A DNA stretch of 64,000 nucleotides, from NCBI GenBank assembly GCA_963815185.1, contig CAWFGC010000011.1, positions 434,001 to 498,000 on the forward strand, read 5' to 3'. Below, piece by piece: positions 35,985 to 44,838 of this stretch. The notes under the pieces are model-generated. The model saw nothing but the letters and a program-made list of their open reading frames with translations. It made no database searches and was not told the origin of the DNA. The DNA comes from SHZL01 sp963815185 (lineage in GTDB: Bacteria; Pseudomonadota; Gammaproteobacteria; Xanthomonadales; SZUA-36). The first letter of the stretch is position 1; each line of letters starts with the position of its first letter. The position numbers were made by a program, and so were the translations under genes.

Positions 35985-37099
35985 AATTCGAACTCACGCA
36001 CACGCTGGCAACCGCTGTGGGATCGGCCCGCAGGGGCTGCCTGCAGTTTGCCCGGGGCACCGTCGAAACCCCGGCGTTCATGCCGGTCGGGACCTATGGG
36101 ACAGTCAAGGCCATGATGCCCGGAGAAGTACGGGAGACCGGTGCCGACATCATCCTCGGTAACACCTTTCACCTGATGCTGCGGCCGGGCGTGGACGTCG
36201 TTTCTGCGCACGGCGGTCTGCATGAATTCATGCGCTGGCCGTGGCCCATCCTGACGGATTCGGGCGGCTTCCAGGTATGGAGTCTGGCCGAGCGGCGCAC
36301 CATCACCGAGCGAGGCGTCGAATTCGCCTCTCCCGTGGACGGTTCCCGGGTCTTCATCGGCCCGGAAGAATCCATCGCGGTGCAGCAGGCGCTGGGTTCG
36401 GATGTGGTGATGATTTTTGATGAGTGCACACCGTACCCGGCGTCCGCGGCACAGGCGCGCGCGTCCATGGAGCTCTCGCTGCGCTGGGCCGAGCGCTGTA
36501 AGCGCGCCCACGAAGGCCACGATACCGCCTTGTTCGGCATCGTTCAGGGCGGGGTGCACGAAACGTTGCGGCTCGAGTCTGCCGCGGAACTCGGCCGCAT
36601 CGGTTTCGACGGTTACGCCATTGGCGGCCTGTCGGTTGGCGAACCGGAAGCAGAACGCAACCAGGTGTTGGAATACACCGCGCCCGGTCTGCCGCCGGAA
36701 CGGCCGCGCTACCTGATGGGTGTCGGCCGGCCGGAAGATATCATCGCCTGTGTATTACGCGGCATCGACATGTTCGATTGCGTGCTGCCGACACGCAATG
36801 CGCGCAACGGCCACCTGTTTACCAGCCGCGGCGTGCTCAAGATCCGCAATGCGCGCCATGAGCAGGACACCCGCCCGGTCGACCCCGATTGCGCCTGTCA
36901 CACCTGCCGCAATTTTTCCCGCGCCTATCTCAAGCACCTGGATCGCTGCAAGGAAATCCTCGGTGCACGCCTGATGACGATGCACAACCTGTGGTTCTAC
37001 CAGCAATTGATGCGCGGCCTTCGCGGCGCCATCGAAAACGGCCGCCTGGAGTCCTTTGTCAGCTCTTTTCTGGCCAATTTGTCGCTCGGGCCGGAATGA
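35981..37099 (+). CDS. tgt: tRNA-guanine transglycosylase
   Basis: The 372-residue TIM-barrel enzyme exchanges guanine 34 for preQ1 in tRNAs for Asp, Asn, His and Tyr. Motifs include TPAFMPVGTYGTVK, the nucleophile/base region LTDSGGFQVWSL, MIFDECTPYPA, GGLSVGEP, DCVLPTRNARNG, and zinc ligands in DCACHTCRNFSRAYL with a downstream His. The ATGA overlap with queA indicates translational coupling. Length and motifs are normal. Confidence 0.96.
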   Translation: MKFELTHTLATAVGSARRGCLQFARGTVETPAFMPVGTYGTVKAMMPGEVRETGADIILGNTFHLMLRPGVDVVSAHGGLHEFMRWPWPILTDSGGFQVWSLAERRTITERGVEFASPVDGSRVFIGPEESIAVQQALGSDVVMIFDECTPYPASAAQARASMELSLRWAERCKRAHEGHDTALFGIVQGGVHETLRLESAAELGRIGFDGYAIGGLSVGEPEAERNQVLEYTAPGLPPERPRYLMGVGRPEDIIACVLRGIDMFDCVLPTRNARNGHLFTSRGVLKIRNARHEQDTRPVDPDCACHTCRNFSRAYLKHLDRCKEILGARLMTMHNLWFYQQLMRGLRGAIENGRLESFVSSFLANLSLGPE

Positions 37100-37149
37100 G
37101 CCGGGAAAAGAAAAGACCCCCCGCCATATGCGGGCCGGAATGTTTGATT

Positions 37150-37155
37150 TATAAT
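37150..37155 (+). promoter_or_regulatory. Candidate -10 element for yajC-secD-secF
   Basis: A perfect TATAAT lies 94 bases before the yajC start in the tgt-yajC gap. No good TTGACA-like box is seen 17 bases upstream; a GC-rich hairpin (CCCGC-CATAT-GCGGG, about 37119-37134) occupies that place. Confidence 0.3.
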
Positions 37156-37248
37156 GCTCGGCTGCACCAGCGGATAAGATCCGGCCTCGATTGATTTGAA
37201 CCGAATGGCCCCCATTTCCGCTCCATACCGATAAATGCGAGGATTTTC

Positions 37249-37572
37249 ATGGATTTCTTCATTGCCAGCGCTTACGCACAGGATGGAACGCCCCAGGGTG
37301 GTTTGCTGTCCTTTCTTCCGCTCATCGTTATCTTCGTGGTGTTTTATTTCCTTTTGATCCGCCCGCAAATGAAACGGGCCAAAGAGCACAAGCTGTTGGT
37401 GTCCAAACTGGCCGTCGGCGATGAAATTGTGAGCAACGGCGGGCTGCTCGGGCGGGTCACCCAGGTCGGCGATTCCTTTCTTACGGTCGAATTGGCGGAT
37501 AATGTGAAAATCAAGCTGCAAAAGCATATGGTCGCCAACGTCATGCCCAAAGGCACAATAAAAACCGCTTGA
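37249..37572 (+). CDS. yajC: Sec translocon accessory subunit YajC
   Basis: The 107-residue product has a short periplasmic start, one membrane helix (FLPLIVIFVVFYFLLIRPQ), the QMKRAKEH turn and a cytoplasmic domain with VGDEIVSNGGLLGRV. YajC joins SecDF in the inner membrane. It sits in the conserved position between tgt and secD. Length is typical. Confidence 0.95.
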   Translation: MDFFIASAYAQDGTPQGGLLSFLPLIVIFVVFYFLLIRPQMKRAKEHKLLVSKLAVGDEIVSNGGLLGRVTQVGDSFLTVELADNVKIKLQKHMVANVMPKGTIKTA

Positions 37573-37634
37573 AAATACAGTTACACTGAAACCTTTCCCT
37601 ATTCCCAATTCATTCCGCTCCCCGAGGCCGAATA

Positions 37635-39467
37635 ATGAATCAATATCCAGCCTGGAAGTATGTGCTGATCCTGGTCATCCTGGTGGTGGGCGTTTTGTAT
37701 GCGCTGCCCAACCTGTGGGGTGAAGACCCGGCTTTGCAGGTCACTTCCGGCCGCGGTTTCGCCATACCCGCGGATCTGGCAACGACCATTGATGACGCGC
37801 TGACGGCAAATCAGATCAAGTACAAAAGTCAGGAGCAGAACGGGAACCGGCTGCTGTACCGTTTCTTTTCGACGCAGGATCAGCTACTGGCCGCTGATTT
37901 CGTCAAGAAAGCCCTGGGGGAGCAGTACATCGTAGCGCTCAATCTGGCGCACTCGACACCGGCCTGGCTGCGCGCGCTGGGCGGCAAACCCATGACACTG
38001 GGCCTTGACTTGCAGGGGGGTGTGCACTTTCTGATGCAGGTGGACATGGATACGGCCAGAAGCCAGCAACTGGACCGTTATGTCGACGATATCCGCGCCT
38101 CCTTGCGCGATGCAGGCATCCGCTATGTTTCCGTCCGTCACGAGGGTAATGGATTGCTGGCGCTGTTGCGCACTGCTGAAGACCGCCAGAAAACGCTGGA
38201 CCTGTTGAAGACCGACCAGAGTCTGCAGGGCCTGGATGTTACCGAAGTCACGATTGGCGATAATTTTGGTCTGTCTGCCAAGGTGCAGGAAAAGCAGTTG
38301 CAGGCGCTGCAGCAAACTGCCCTGAAACAGAACATCACGACCTTGAGAAACCGGGTCAATGAAATCGGCGTGGCCGAGCCGATTATTCAGCAGCAGGGCG
38401 CAGACCGGGTCGTAGTCCAGTTACCCGGCGTGCAGGACACGGTCGAAGCGAAGAAAATCATCGGCGCCACCGCCACGCTGGAATACCGCGCCGTGGATGA
38501 GCAGAACGACGCCTTCACCGCGTCGCAATCGGGCCGCGTGCCTCCGGAAGACAGGCTGTACACCGACAACAATGGCCGGCCCGTTTTGCTGAAGAAGCGC
38601 CTGATCGTTTCCGGCGATCAGCTCATTGGCGCATCTTCGGGTTTCGACCAGCGCACCAGCGAACCCGAGGTCAGCGTGACACTGGACGGGGTGGGCGCCA
38701 AACGCATGCTCGATTTTACCCGTAACAACGTGGGCAACCGCATGGCGGTGGTTTATATCGAACAAAAGCCCGGCGGTCATAAAACCGAGGAAGTGATCAG
38801 CGTGGCCGTGGTGCGCGAGCCCTTCAGCAAGCGCTTCCAGACCACCGGGCTGGGCTCCATCAGTGAGGCCAGTCAGCTTGCGCTGCTGCTGCGCGCGGGC
38901 GCACTGGCTGCACCCATGGAAATCGTGGAAGAGCGTACCGTCGGACCCAGCCTTGGCGCGGATAACGTCGCCCAGGGGTTCAAGTCGGTGGTCATCGGCT
39001 TTCTGCTGGTGCTGGTGCTGATGGGCTTCTACTATCGCATATTCGGCCTGGTGGCCAACCTCGCTCTGTTCACCAACATTTTTCTGCTGGTGTCATTGCT
39101 CTCGATGCTGGGCGCCACGCTGACCATGCCGGGTATTGCCGGTATCGTCCTGACGGTGGGCATGGCCGTGGATGCGAATGTGCTGATCTTCGAGCGCATC
39201 CGTGAAGAATTGCGCAATGGCAATACCAACCAGGCCAGTATCCGTGCCGGCTATGACAAGGCCTTTTCCACCATCGCCGATGCCAACATCACGACATTGA
39301 TCGCGGCCTTCGTATTGTTCCTGTTTGGCACCGGCCCGGTCAAAGGCTTCGCGGTCACACTGTCCCTGGGTATCGTGACTTCCATGTTTACCGCGATCAT
39401 GGGGACCCGGGCGGTGATCAACCTGATTTACGGCGGCAAAAAGCGCGTCGTCAAGCTGTCTATCTGA
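37635..39467 (+). CDS. secD: Protein translocase subunit SecD
   Basis: The 610-residue product starts with a membrane helix (YVLILVILVVGVLYALPNLWG) and carries the D1 motif LGLDLQGGVHFLMQVD, a large periplasmic domain (P1, about 110-430) and five C-terminal helices with GMAVDANVLIFERIREE. SecDF uses proton flow to pull preproteins across the inner membrane. It is followed by secF after eight bases. No defect is visible. Confidence 0.97.
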   Translation: MNQYPAWKYVLILVILVVGVLYALPNLWGEDPALQVTSGRGFAIPADLATTIDDALTANQIKYKSQEQNGNRLLYRFFSTQDQLLAADFVKKALGEQYIVALNLAHSTPAWLRALGGKPMTLGLDLQGGVHFLMQVDMDTARSQQLDRYVDDIRASLRDAGIRYVSVRHEGNGLLALLRTAEDRQKTLDLLKTDQSLQGLDVTEVTIGDNFGLSAKVQEKQLQALQQTALKQNITTLRNRVNEIGVAEPIIQQQGADRVVVQLPGVQDTVEAKKIIGATATLEYRAVDEQNDAFTASQSGRVPPEDRLYTDNNGRPVLLKKRLIVSGDQLIGASSGFDQRTSEPEVSVTLDGVGAKRMLDFTRNNVGNRMAVVYIEQKPGGHKTEEVISVAVVREPFSKRFQTTGLGSISEASQLALLLRAGALAAPMEIVEERTVGPSLGADNVAQGFKSVVIGFLLVLVLMGFYYRIFGLVANLALFTNIFLLVSLLSMLGATLTMPGIAGIVLTVGMAVDANVLIFERIREELRNGNTNQASIRAGYDKAFSTIADANITTLIAAFVLFLFGTGPVKGFAVTLSLGIVTSMFTAIMGTRAVINLIYGGKKRVVKLSI

Positions 39468-39475
39468 GGTCTGTC

Positions 39476-40417
39476 ATGAGATTGCTAAAAAGCAAAACGA
39501 ATTTTGATTTTATGAGTTTGGGCAATACCGCGGTGGCCCTGTCCATTATCTTCAGCATTCTCAGTATTGTGCTGTTGGTCGTTCGCGGACTGAACTTCGG
39601 CCTGGATTTTACCGGTGGCACCTTGATCGAAGTCAGCTACCCGGCTCCGCCCACCATCTCGGACGTGCGTGAGCATCTGGCCAATGCCGATCTTACCGAT
39701 GCGGTGGTGCAGACCTTTGGCACCGCATCGGATATCGTCGTCCGCATCCCGCCCCGCAGTAAAGAAGAGAGCAGTGCGGAAATTTCCACGATTGTATTGA
39801 AGGCCTTGCAGCAGGGTGTGGATGGAGAGATTTCCATGCGCCGGGTCGAGTTTGTCGGTCCGCAGGTGGGTGAAGATCTCACCGAGCAAGGCATTCTGGC
39901 GGTTATCTACGCACTGATTGGCATCTTTTTCTACGTCATGTTCCGTTTTCAGTGGCGCTTTTCAGTCGGTGCGGTGGTTGCGACTATTCACGATACCATC
40001 ATGTGCATGGGCTTCCTGTCGCTGTTCCAGGTTGAATTCGATCTGACCGTGGTCGCGGCCTTGCTGGCGGTCATCGGCTATTCGCTCAACGACACCATCG
40101 TGCTGTTTGACCGCGTGCGGGAAAATTTCCCGCGCATGCTGAAGTCGGCGCCAAGGGACGTGATCAACACTTCCATCAATCAGACCCTGTCACGTACCTT
40201 GATGATGTCGATCACCACGCTGCTGACCTTGATTGCACTGTTCATTTTTGGTGGACAGATCATCCACGCGTTTGCCTTTACCTTGATTGCCGGCGTCGTG
40301 GTGGGGACCTATTCCTCGATCTATGTCGCCAGCACATCCTTGTTGTATCTCGGGGTCAGCAAGTACGACCTGCTGCAGGTGGAAAAGGAAGGAGCCACGC
40401 TCGATACCCGGCCGTGA
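39476..40417 (+). CDS. secF: Protein translocase subunit SecF
   Basis: The 313-residue product has the F1 motif GLDFTGGTLIEVSY, a short periplasmic domain and five helices including GYSLNDTIVLFDRVRENF. It forms the SecDF complex with the upstream gene. Length is normal. The gap to the sulfotransferase gene is 82 bases and contains no clear hairpin, so read-through is possible. Confidence 0.97.
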   Translation: MRLLKSKTNFDFMSLGNTAVALSIIFSILSIVLLVVRGLNFGLDFTGGTLIEVSYPAPPTISDVREHLANADLTDAVVQTFGTASDIVVRIPPRSKEESSAEISTIVLKALQQGVDGEISMRRVEFVGPQVGEDLTEQGILAVIYALIGIFFYVMFRFQWRFSVGAVVATIHDTIMCMGFLSLFQVEFDLTVVAALLAVIGYSLNDTIVLFDRVRENFPRMLKSAPRDVINTSINQTLSRTLMMSITTLLTLIALFIFGGQIIHAFAFTLIAGVVVGTYSSIYVASTSLLYLGVSKYDLLQVEKEGATLDTRP

Positions 40418-40499
40418 TGCTCCCGATCAGGGCGTGAACCGTTCCGGCGCGAGCGCGGTCACGATTCAATTTGCCGGCTGACCAGGCGAAGACGGCAGT

Positions 40500-41378
40500 A
40501 TGATTCCCAACTTCACCGAACTGTTTGACCGCCCCGTCATCATCCTGTCGGCGCCGCGGTCAGGCAGCACTTTGCTGTTCGAGACGCTGTCCGAGGTCAG
40601 GGATGTCTGGACCATCGGCGGGGAAAGTCATCAGATCATCGAAGGCGTCAAAGAACTCAATCCGAACTCCACTCTGGTAGATTCCAACCGCTTGACGGGA
40701 GTTCACGCCAGCGACCCGATCATCCACTTCATGCGCAGGCGGTTCGCGCGCTTTTTGCGCGACCGGGATGGCCGCGAGTTTTTTCATCATCCCACGATCT
40801 CGCGGTTACGCTTCGTCGAGAAGACTCCGAAGAACGCCCTGCGTTTGCCGTTCATGGAAAAGATTTTTCCTGATGCGCTCTACATCTTTCTGTTCCGGGA
40901 TGTGCGGGCAAATCTCAGCAGCATGATGGAAGCCTGGCGATCCCGCCGCTGGGTCACCTATCCGCGACTGCGTGACTGGCAGGGCCCACCATGGTCCCTG
41001 TTGCTGCCGCCGGGCTGGCAGCAAATGAACGGCCGTACCCTGCAAGAGATTTGCGCCTTTCAATGGGCCGCCGCCAACCGGATCGTGCTTGAAGATTTGC
41101 AGGACATTCCACGGCACCGCTGGACAACGGTGAACTATCAGGCGCTGCTCGATGAGGCTGAAACCACCATCGAGAGACTTTGCGCATTCGCTGGTCTGGA
41201 GATGGATGAGCGCTTGCGCAGCAGATTACAAAAACCCTTGCCCCTGTCCCGCTTCACGCACACTCATCCGGCGGCCGATAAATGGCGTAAGAACGAACGT
41301 GAAATTGAATCTGTTCTGGATTCGCTGGCCGGCATCGAGCAACAGCTTGCTGCGCTGGGTTACCAGCGTACGAACTGA
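40500..41378 (+). CDS. Sulfotransferase-family protein
   Basis: The 292-residue product carries the PAPS 5'-phosphosulfate loop SAPRSGSTLL at residues 17-26, FVEKTPKNALR and the likely 3'-phosphate segment FLFRDVRANLSSMM. This matches the Sulfotransfer family that sulfates carbohydrates, lipids or peptides. It has no signal peptide, so it acts in the cytoplasm. The substrate cannot be told from context; secF lies upstream and a histone-like gene converges from the right. Confidence 0.85.
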   Translation: MIPNFTELFDRPVIILSAPRSGSTLLFETLSEVRDVWTIGGESHQIIEGVKELNPNSTLVDSNRLTGVHASDPIIHFMRRRFARFLRDRDGREFFHHPTISRLRFVEKTPKNALRLPFMEKIFPDALYIFLFRDVRANLSSMMEAWRSRRWVTYPRLRDWQGPPWSLLLPPGWQQMNGRTLQEICAFQWAAANRIVLEDLQDIPRHRWTTVNYQALLDEAETTIERLCAFAGLEMDERLRSRLQKPLPLSRFTHTHPAADKWRKNEREIESVLDSLAGIEQQLAALGYQRTN

Positions 41379-41455
41379 GAAGGATTGCGGTACGGGGAGC
41401 GGAACGATTCGCGTGGCCGAGGCCACGCGAACCCAGAGCATACAACTACAGCGAA

Positions 41456-41794
41456 CTACTTCTTCTTGGCAGCTTTCTTCTTGGCAGCAGCTTTCTTCTT
41501 GGGCGCAGCTTTCTTAGCCGGGGCTTTTTTCTTAGCGGCGGCTTTTTTGGCTGGAGCTTTCTTTGCTGGTGCTTTCTTTGCTGCGGCTCTCTTGGCTGGA
41601 GCTTTCTTAGCGGCTGCCTTTTTCCTGGCAGGTGCTTTCTTCTTGGCAGCAGCCTTTTTCCTGGCCGGTGCTTTCTTGGCAGCAGCTTTCTTCGCTGGTG
41701 CTTTCTTAGCAGCAGCTTTCTTTGCTGGTGCCTTCTTTGCTGGTGCTTTCTTCTTAGCAGCAGCTTTCTTCTTTGATGCTTTCTTTGTAGCCAT
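41456..41794 (-). CDS. Histone H1-like Lys/Ala-rich protein
   Basis: The 112-residue product is built almost only of Ala, Lys and Pro: short units of the type KKAPAKKAAA are repeated along the whole chain after a MATKKAS start. Such proteins resemble the C-terminal tail of eukaryotic H1 and bacterial AlgP or Hc1-like proteins, and bind DNA by charge. The DNA repeats of about 12-27 bases are coding and vary in length, so copy number may drift. An AT-rich region lies upstream. Confidence 0.85.
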   Translation of the reverse strand: MATKKASKKKAAAKKKAPAKKAPAKKAAAKKAPAKKAAAKKAPARKKAAAKKKAPARKKAAAKKAPAKRAAAKKAPAKKAPAKKAAAKKKAPAKKAAPKKKAAAKKKAAKKK

Positions 41795-42000
41795 GGTTCA
41801 CTCCTTTTCAGGTCGGGCGATTGGTTTACACCAGTTCAGGTTTGTACTGTATAAAAAAATTCCCTGATCCGAGTGTGGTAATGCCCAGCTGCTCTCCACT
41901 TCCAAACTCCTAACGAACTACATTGATAAGCGATTGGAACATGTACCACAGTGCGCATTATAAACTTCGCATTTCTCAACGCAACATTTCATGATGCTTA

Positions 42001-42040
42001 TTTGCAAAAAAAATTTTTCGCGAAAAAAAATTTTTCCGAA
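42001..42040. repeat. AT-rich direct repeat between the histone-like gene and suhB
   Basis: AAAAAAAATTTTTC occurs twice, at 42006-42019 and 42023-42036, separated by GCG. The A-tract/T-tract pattern should give strongly curved DNA. The 41795-42094 gap otherwise holds only a weak hairpin for the suhB transcript (TGCGC-loop-GCGCA followed by ATTTTT on the minus strand, about 42055-42078) and the upstream region of the histone-like gene. Confidence 0.5.
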
Positions 42041-42094
42041 ACAAGTGAAGTGAAAAATGTGCGCAGCGAGCGCGCAATAATTTTTAACGCAAAT

Positions 42095-42880
42095 TTACGA
42101 CCAGCGTGACTGGATGATCTGACGCAGTTGCGTCATGAGTTTGTACGGTGCGGCGATAATCGTGCCGGTGTTTTCCACGTCATCGTTTCCGGAAAAATTC
42201 ATCACGACGCCACCGGCTTCGCGCACGATCAGCGCACCTGCTGCGACATCCCAAGGCTTCAATCCAATTTCGAAAAAACCGTCGAGGCGCCCGGCCGCGA
42301 CCCAGGCAAGATCGAGACAGGCTGTACCGGCGCGGCGGAAGTCCTCGACCTTTTCAAAAACAGATTGAAAGATTTTTCCGTAAGCCGGCAAGAGCTCACG
42401 CTGCCGAAATGGAAACGCGGTTGCCAGGATCGCCTCATCGAGCACAATGCGGCTCGACACACGAATGCGTTTGTTGTTGAGGTAGGCGCCGCCACCACGG
42501 CTGGCTGTGAACAATTCCTCGCGCATCGGATCGAAGATGACGCCGTGTTCGGTGCGCCCGTTCACCTGCTGCGCAATGGAAACCGCGAAGTGTGGTAGTC
42601 CATGAAGATAATTGCTGGTGCCATCCAGCGGATCGATGACCCACACGGTATCGCTTTCTCCCGAGCGGCCGCTTTCTTCACACAAAAATGCATGGTCGGG
42701 GTAGAAGCGTTTAATTTGCCGTACAATTTCCGCCTCGCAGGCACGATCCACTTCACTGACATAATCGTGACGCGCCTTGCGAACAATGGGAATGGCGTCG
42801 ACCTGCTGAAAACGGCGGCGCATGATTTCGCCGGCCGCGTGGGCGGCGCCAACTGCGATGTTGACGACTGAATGGGTCAT
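42095..42880 (-). CDS. suhB: Inositol-1-monophosphatase SuhB
   Basis: The 261-residue product has the metal-binding motifs of the inositol monophosphatase family: CEESGRSGES near residue 68, VIDPLDGTSNYLHGLPHF near 85-100 and KPWDVAAGALIVREAGG near 215. SuhB also acts in rRNA transcription antitermination in E. coli. It is divergent from trmJ with 12 bases between the starts, the common arrangement in gammaproteobacteria. Confidence 0.94.
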   Translation of the reverse strand: MTHSVVNIAVGAAHAAGEIMRRRFQQVDAIPIVRKARHDYVSEVDRACEAEIVRQIKRFYPDHAFLCEESGRSGESDTVWVIDPLDGTSNYLHGLPHFAVSIAQQVNGRTEHGVIFDPMREELFTASRGGGAYLNNKRIRVSSRIVLDEAILATAFPFRQRELLPAYGKIFQSVFEKVEDFRRAGTACLDLAWVAAGRLDGFFEIGLKPWDVAAGALIVREAGGVVMNFSGNDDVENTGTIIAAPYKLMTQLRQIIQSRWS

Positions 42881-42892
42881 GGCAAATTGTCA

Positions 42893-43681
42893 ATGAACAC
42901 GAAAGCGGCACAGGATAGCAGAACAGACGGCGGCTTGTCGCAAAAAGCAGCGGGCTGCTTGCAGGAAGTTCGCGTGGTTTTGATCAACACCACGCACCCC
43001 GGAAATATCGGCGCCGCGGCGCGCGCGATGAAAGTAATGGGCCTGAGCAGCCTGCACCTGGTGACGCCGAAAATCTTTCCTCATGCCGAAGCCACCGCGC
43101 GTGCGTCTGGTGCAGACGAACTGCTGCAAGCGGCCACGCTGCATGCATCTCTGGACAGTGCCGTTGCCGGCTGTGGTCTGGTGCTCGGAACCAGCGCGCG
43201 GTTGCGCAGTCTGGCAATGCCGCAACTGGACGCACGCGCGGCTGCCCGGCGGACGCTGTCGGAGGCCGGTCAGCACGGGGTGGCCCTGCTCTTTGGACGC
43301 GAGCGTTACGGTTTGACCAATGCAGAGATGCAGCGCTGTCACGCCCTGGTGCACATTCCTTCCAATCCTGATTACGCATCGCTCAATCTCGCCCAGGCGG
43401 TGCAGATCCTTGCTTATGAACTGCGCATGGCAGCGCTGGGGGGTGATGGGCAGGTGCTGGATGCCCTGGGCTGGGAACCGGTCGATGGCTTGCAGATGGA
43501 GCGGTTTTACGAGCACCTGGAACAGGCTTTGCTGGACGTTCGATTTCTCAATCCGAAGCAGCCCAAAAAATTGATGATGCGCTTGCGCCGCCTGTTCAAT
43601 CGCGCGCGTCCCGACCAGAATGAGATCAACATCCTGCGCGGTATCCTGACCGCCGCACAGGAGTCTTCATCCAAACGGTAA
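42893..43681 (+). CDS. trmJ: tRNA (cytidine/uridine-2'-O-)-methyltransferase TrmJ
   Basis: The SPOUT methyltransferase methylates the 2'-O of residue 32 in tRNAs. Motifs: LINTTHPGNIGAAARAMKVMGL near the N-terminus, LLFGRERYGLTNAEM and HIPSNPDYASLNLAQAV, which form the knotted SAM site. ATG 42893 gives 262 residues and avoids overlap with suhB; an in-frame ATG at 42872 would overlap it by nine bases. Confidence 0.94.
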   Translation: MNTKAAQDSRTDGGLSQKAAGCLQEVRVVLINTTHPGNIGAAARAMKVMGLSSLHLVTPKIFPHAEATARASGADELLQAATLHASLDSAVAGCGLVLGTSARLRSLAMPQLDARAAARRTLSEAGQHGVALLFGRERYGLTNAEMQRCHALVHIPSNPDYASLNLAQAVQILAYELRMAALGGDGQVLDALGWEPVDGLQMERFYEHLEQALLDVRFLNPKQPKKLMMRLRRLFNRARPDQNEINILRGILTAAQESSSKR

Positions 43682-43693
43682 TACCAGCGAGCG

Positions 43694-44338
43694 TCAATCA
43701 AACGTCCACTTTTTCAGATAGCCCGGTAGCGGGAGATCCGTCAGCAAGTCCGGCGCGGGCTGCGGCTTGCCGGCCTTCACCCGCAGCGGAAGCACTCCGG
43801 CCCAGGCCGGCGCATCCCGGTCTTTGCGCGGGTCATCCGGCGGACTGTCACTGACCTTGACCGTATAATTTTGCAGCGGCAGCGACAACAAGGTGGTTGC
43901 GTTCAGTTCCTTGCGGGTCGATGGGCGGATGTCCGCCAGCCGGCCGGGCATCAGGTGCTCGGTCAACAGTTCCAGGCCGCGGTTTTTTTCTTCCGCGCCG
44001 GTCACCGGCCTGGCCTGCCCAAAAACCATCACGCAGCGGTAGTTCATGGAAGAATTGAACGCGGAGCGTGCCAGCACCAGGCCGTCGAGCAGCGTCACCG
44101 TGACGCAACAGGGCAGCCCGTCCGCCAGGGTTTTCATCAGGCGGCTGGCGACCGAACCGTGCAGCAGCACGTGATCGTCATCACGAGCCAGGGCCATCGG
44201 TACCACATAGGGCTGGTGATCCAGGCTGAATCCAACATGGCAGATGCGCGCCGCATCGATAATCTTGCAGGCCAGCGCATAGTCGCGGCTGCCTTTTTCG
44301 CGCAATCGCCTGAATCGCATGTCGGGTTGGTTTGGCAT
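43694..44338 (-). CDS. FMN-binding pyridoxamine 5'-phosphate oxidase-like protein
   Basis: The 214-residue product matches the split-barrel flavoprotein group annotated as pyridoxamine 5'-phosphate oxidase family or NimA-like: CHVGFSLDHQPYVVPMALA, LLHGSVASRLMK, CVTVTLLDGLVLARSAFNSSMNYRC. Family members bind FMN or F420 and reduce small molecules; none of the true PdxH substrate motifs is evident. It is convergent with trmJ, with 12 bases between, and divergent from the alkyltransferase-like gene. Confidence 0.85.
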   Translation of the reverse strand: MPNQPDMRFRRLREKGSRDYALACKIIDAARICHVGFSLDHQPYVVPMALARDDDHVLLHGSVASRLMKTLADGLPCCVTVTLLDGLVLARSAFNSSMNYRCVMVFGQARPVTGAEEKNRGLELLTEHLMPGRLADIRPSTRKELNATTLLSLPLQNYTVKVSDSPPDDPRKDRDAPAWAGVLPLRVKAGKPQPAPDLLTDLPLPGYLKKWTFD

Positions 44339-44452
44339 CTGAGTACTCTCCGGTTTTGGTTAGAATACATTTATCGCGTGCGGCCGTCAGGAGGCCGCGC
44401 AAGTTTAACCCGGGACTGCGGGCGAAGGTATGCACGATCGCGATGAGCAAAC

Positions 44453-44836
44453 ATGAGTAACAGGACGGGTATGGAAAAGCCGGACTTCGGCGCCTGGGTG
44501 AGGAATGTCTGGCAGGTGGTGCAGGGCATACCCAGGGGTTGCGTTCTGACTTATGGGGAAGTGGCGAGACTGGCCGGGCTGGGTGGTTCCGCCCGCAGGG
44601 TGAGTCAGGCATTGCGCCGGGCACCGCGCGGCATGAAGCTTCCCTGGCACCGGGTCATCAATGCGCAAGGTATGATTTCATTCCCGCGCGACAGTGAAGG
44701 CTACCGGCAGCAAAAAGCCTTGTTGGAAAAAGAGGGCGTGGTGTTTCTCAATGGCAAGACCGATTTGCAGCGATTCGGTTATGCCGGAGCTCTGGATCGC
44801 CTGCTGTGGGGGTCGCCGGAGGATGGGGGCGGATAA
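44453..44836 (+). CDS. Alkyltransferase-like protein (ATL)
   Basis: The 127-residue product has the DNA-binding domain of O6-alkylguanine transferases: TYGEVARLAGL, SARRVSQALRR and LPWHRVINAQG. The catalytic PCHRV motif is PWHRV here, so the acceptor Cys is replaced by Trp. Such ATL proteins bind O6-alkylguanine and flag it for nucleotide excision repair instead of removing the alkyl group. Length (about 110-130) fits ATL. It is convergent with the formaldehyde detoxification operon. Confidence 0.92.
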   Translation: MSNRTGMEKPDFGAWVRNVWQVVQGIPRGCVLTYGEVARLAGLGGSARRVSQALRRAPRGMKLPWHRVINAQGMISFPRDSEGYRQQKALLEKEGVVFLNGKTDLQRFGYAGALDRLLWGSPEDGGG

Positions 44837-44838
44837 GC

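Noticed and set aside
41456..41794. Short repeated units that could be read as a CRISPR or satellite array
   Set aside because: The repeats are irregular in length and translate continuously into a Lys/Ala/Pro-rich histone-like protein with a good start.
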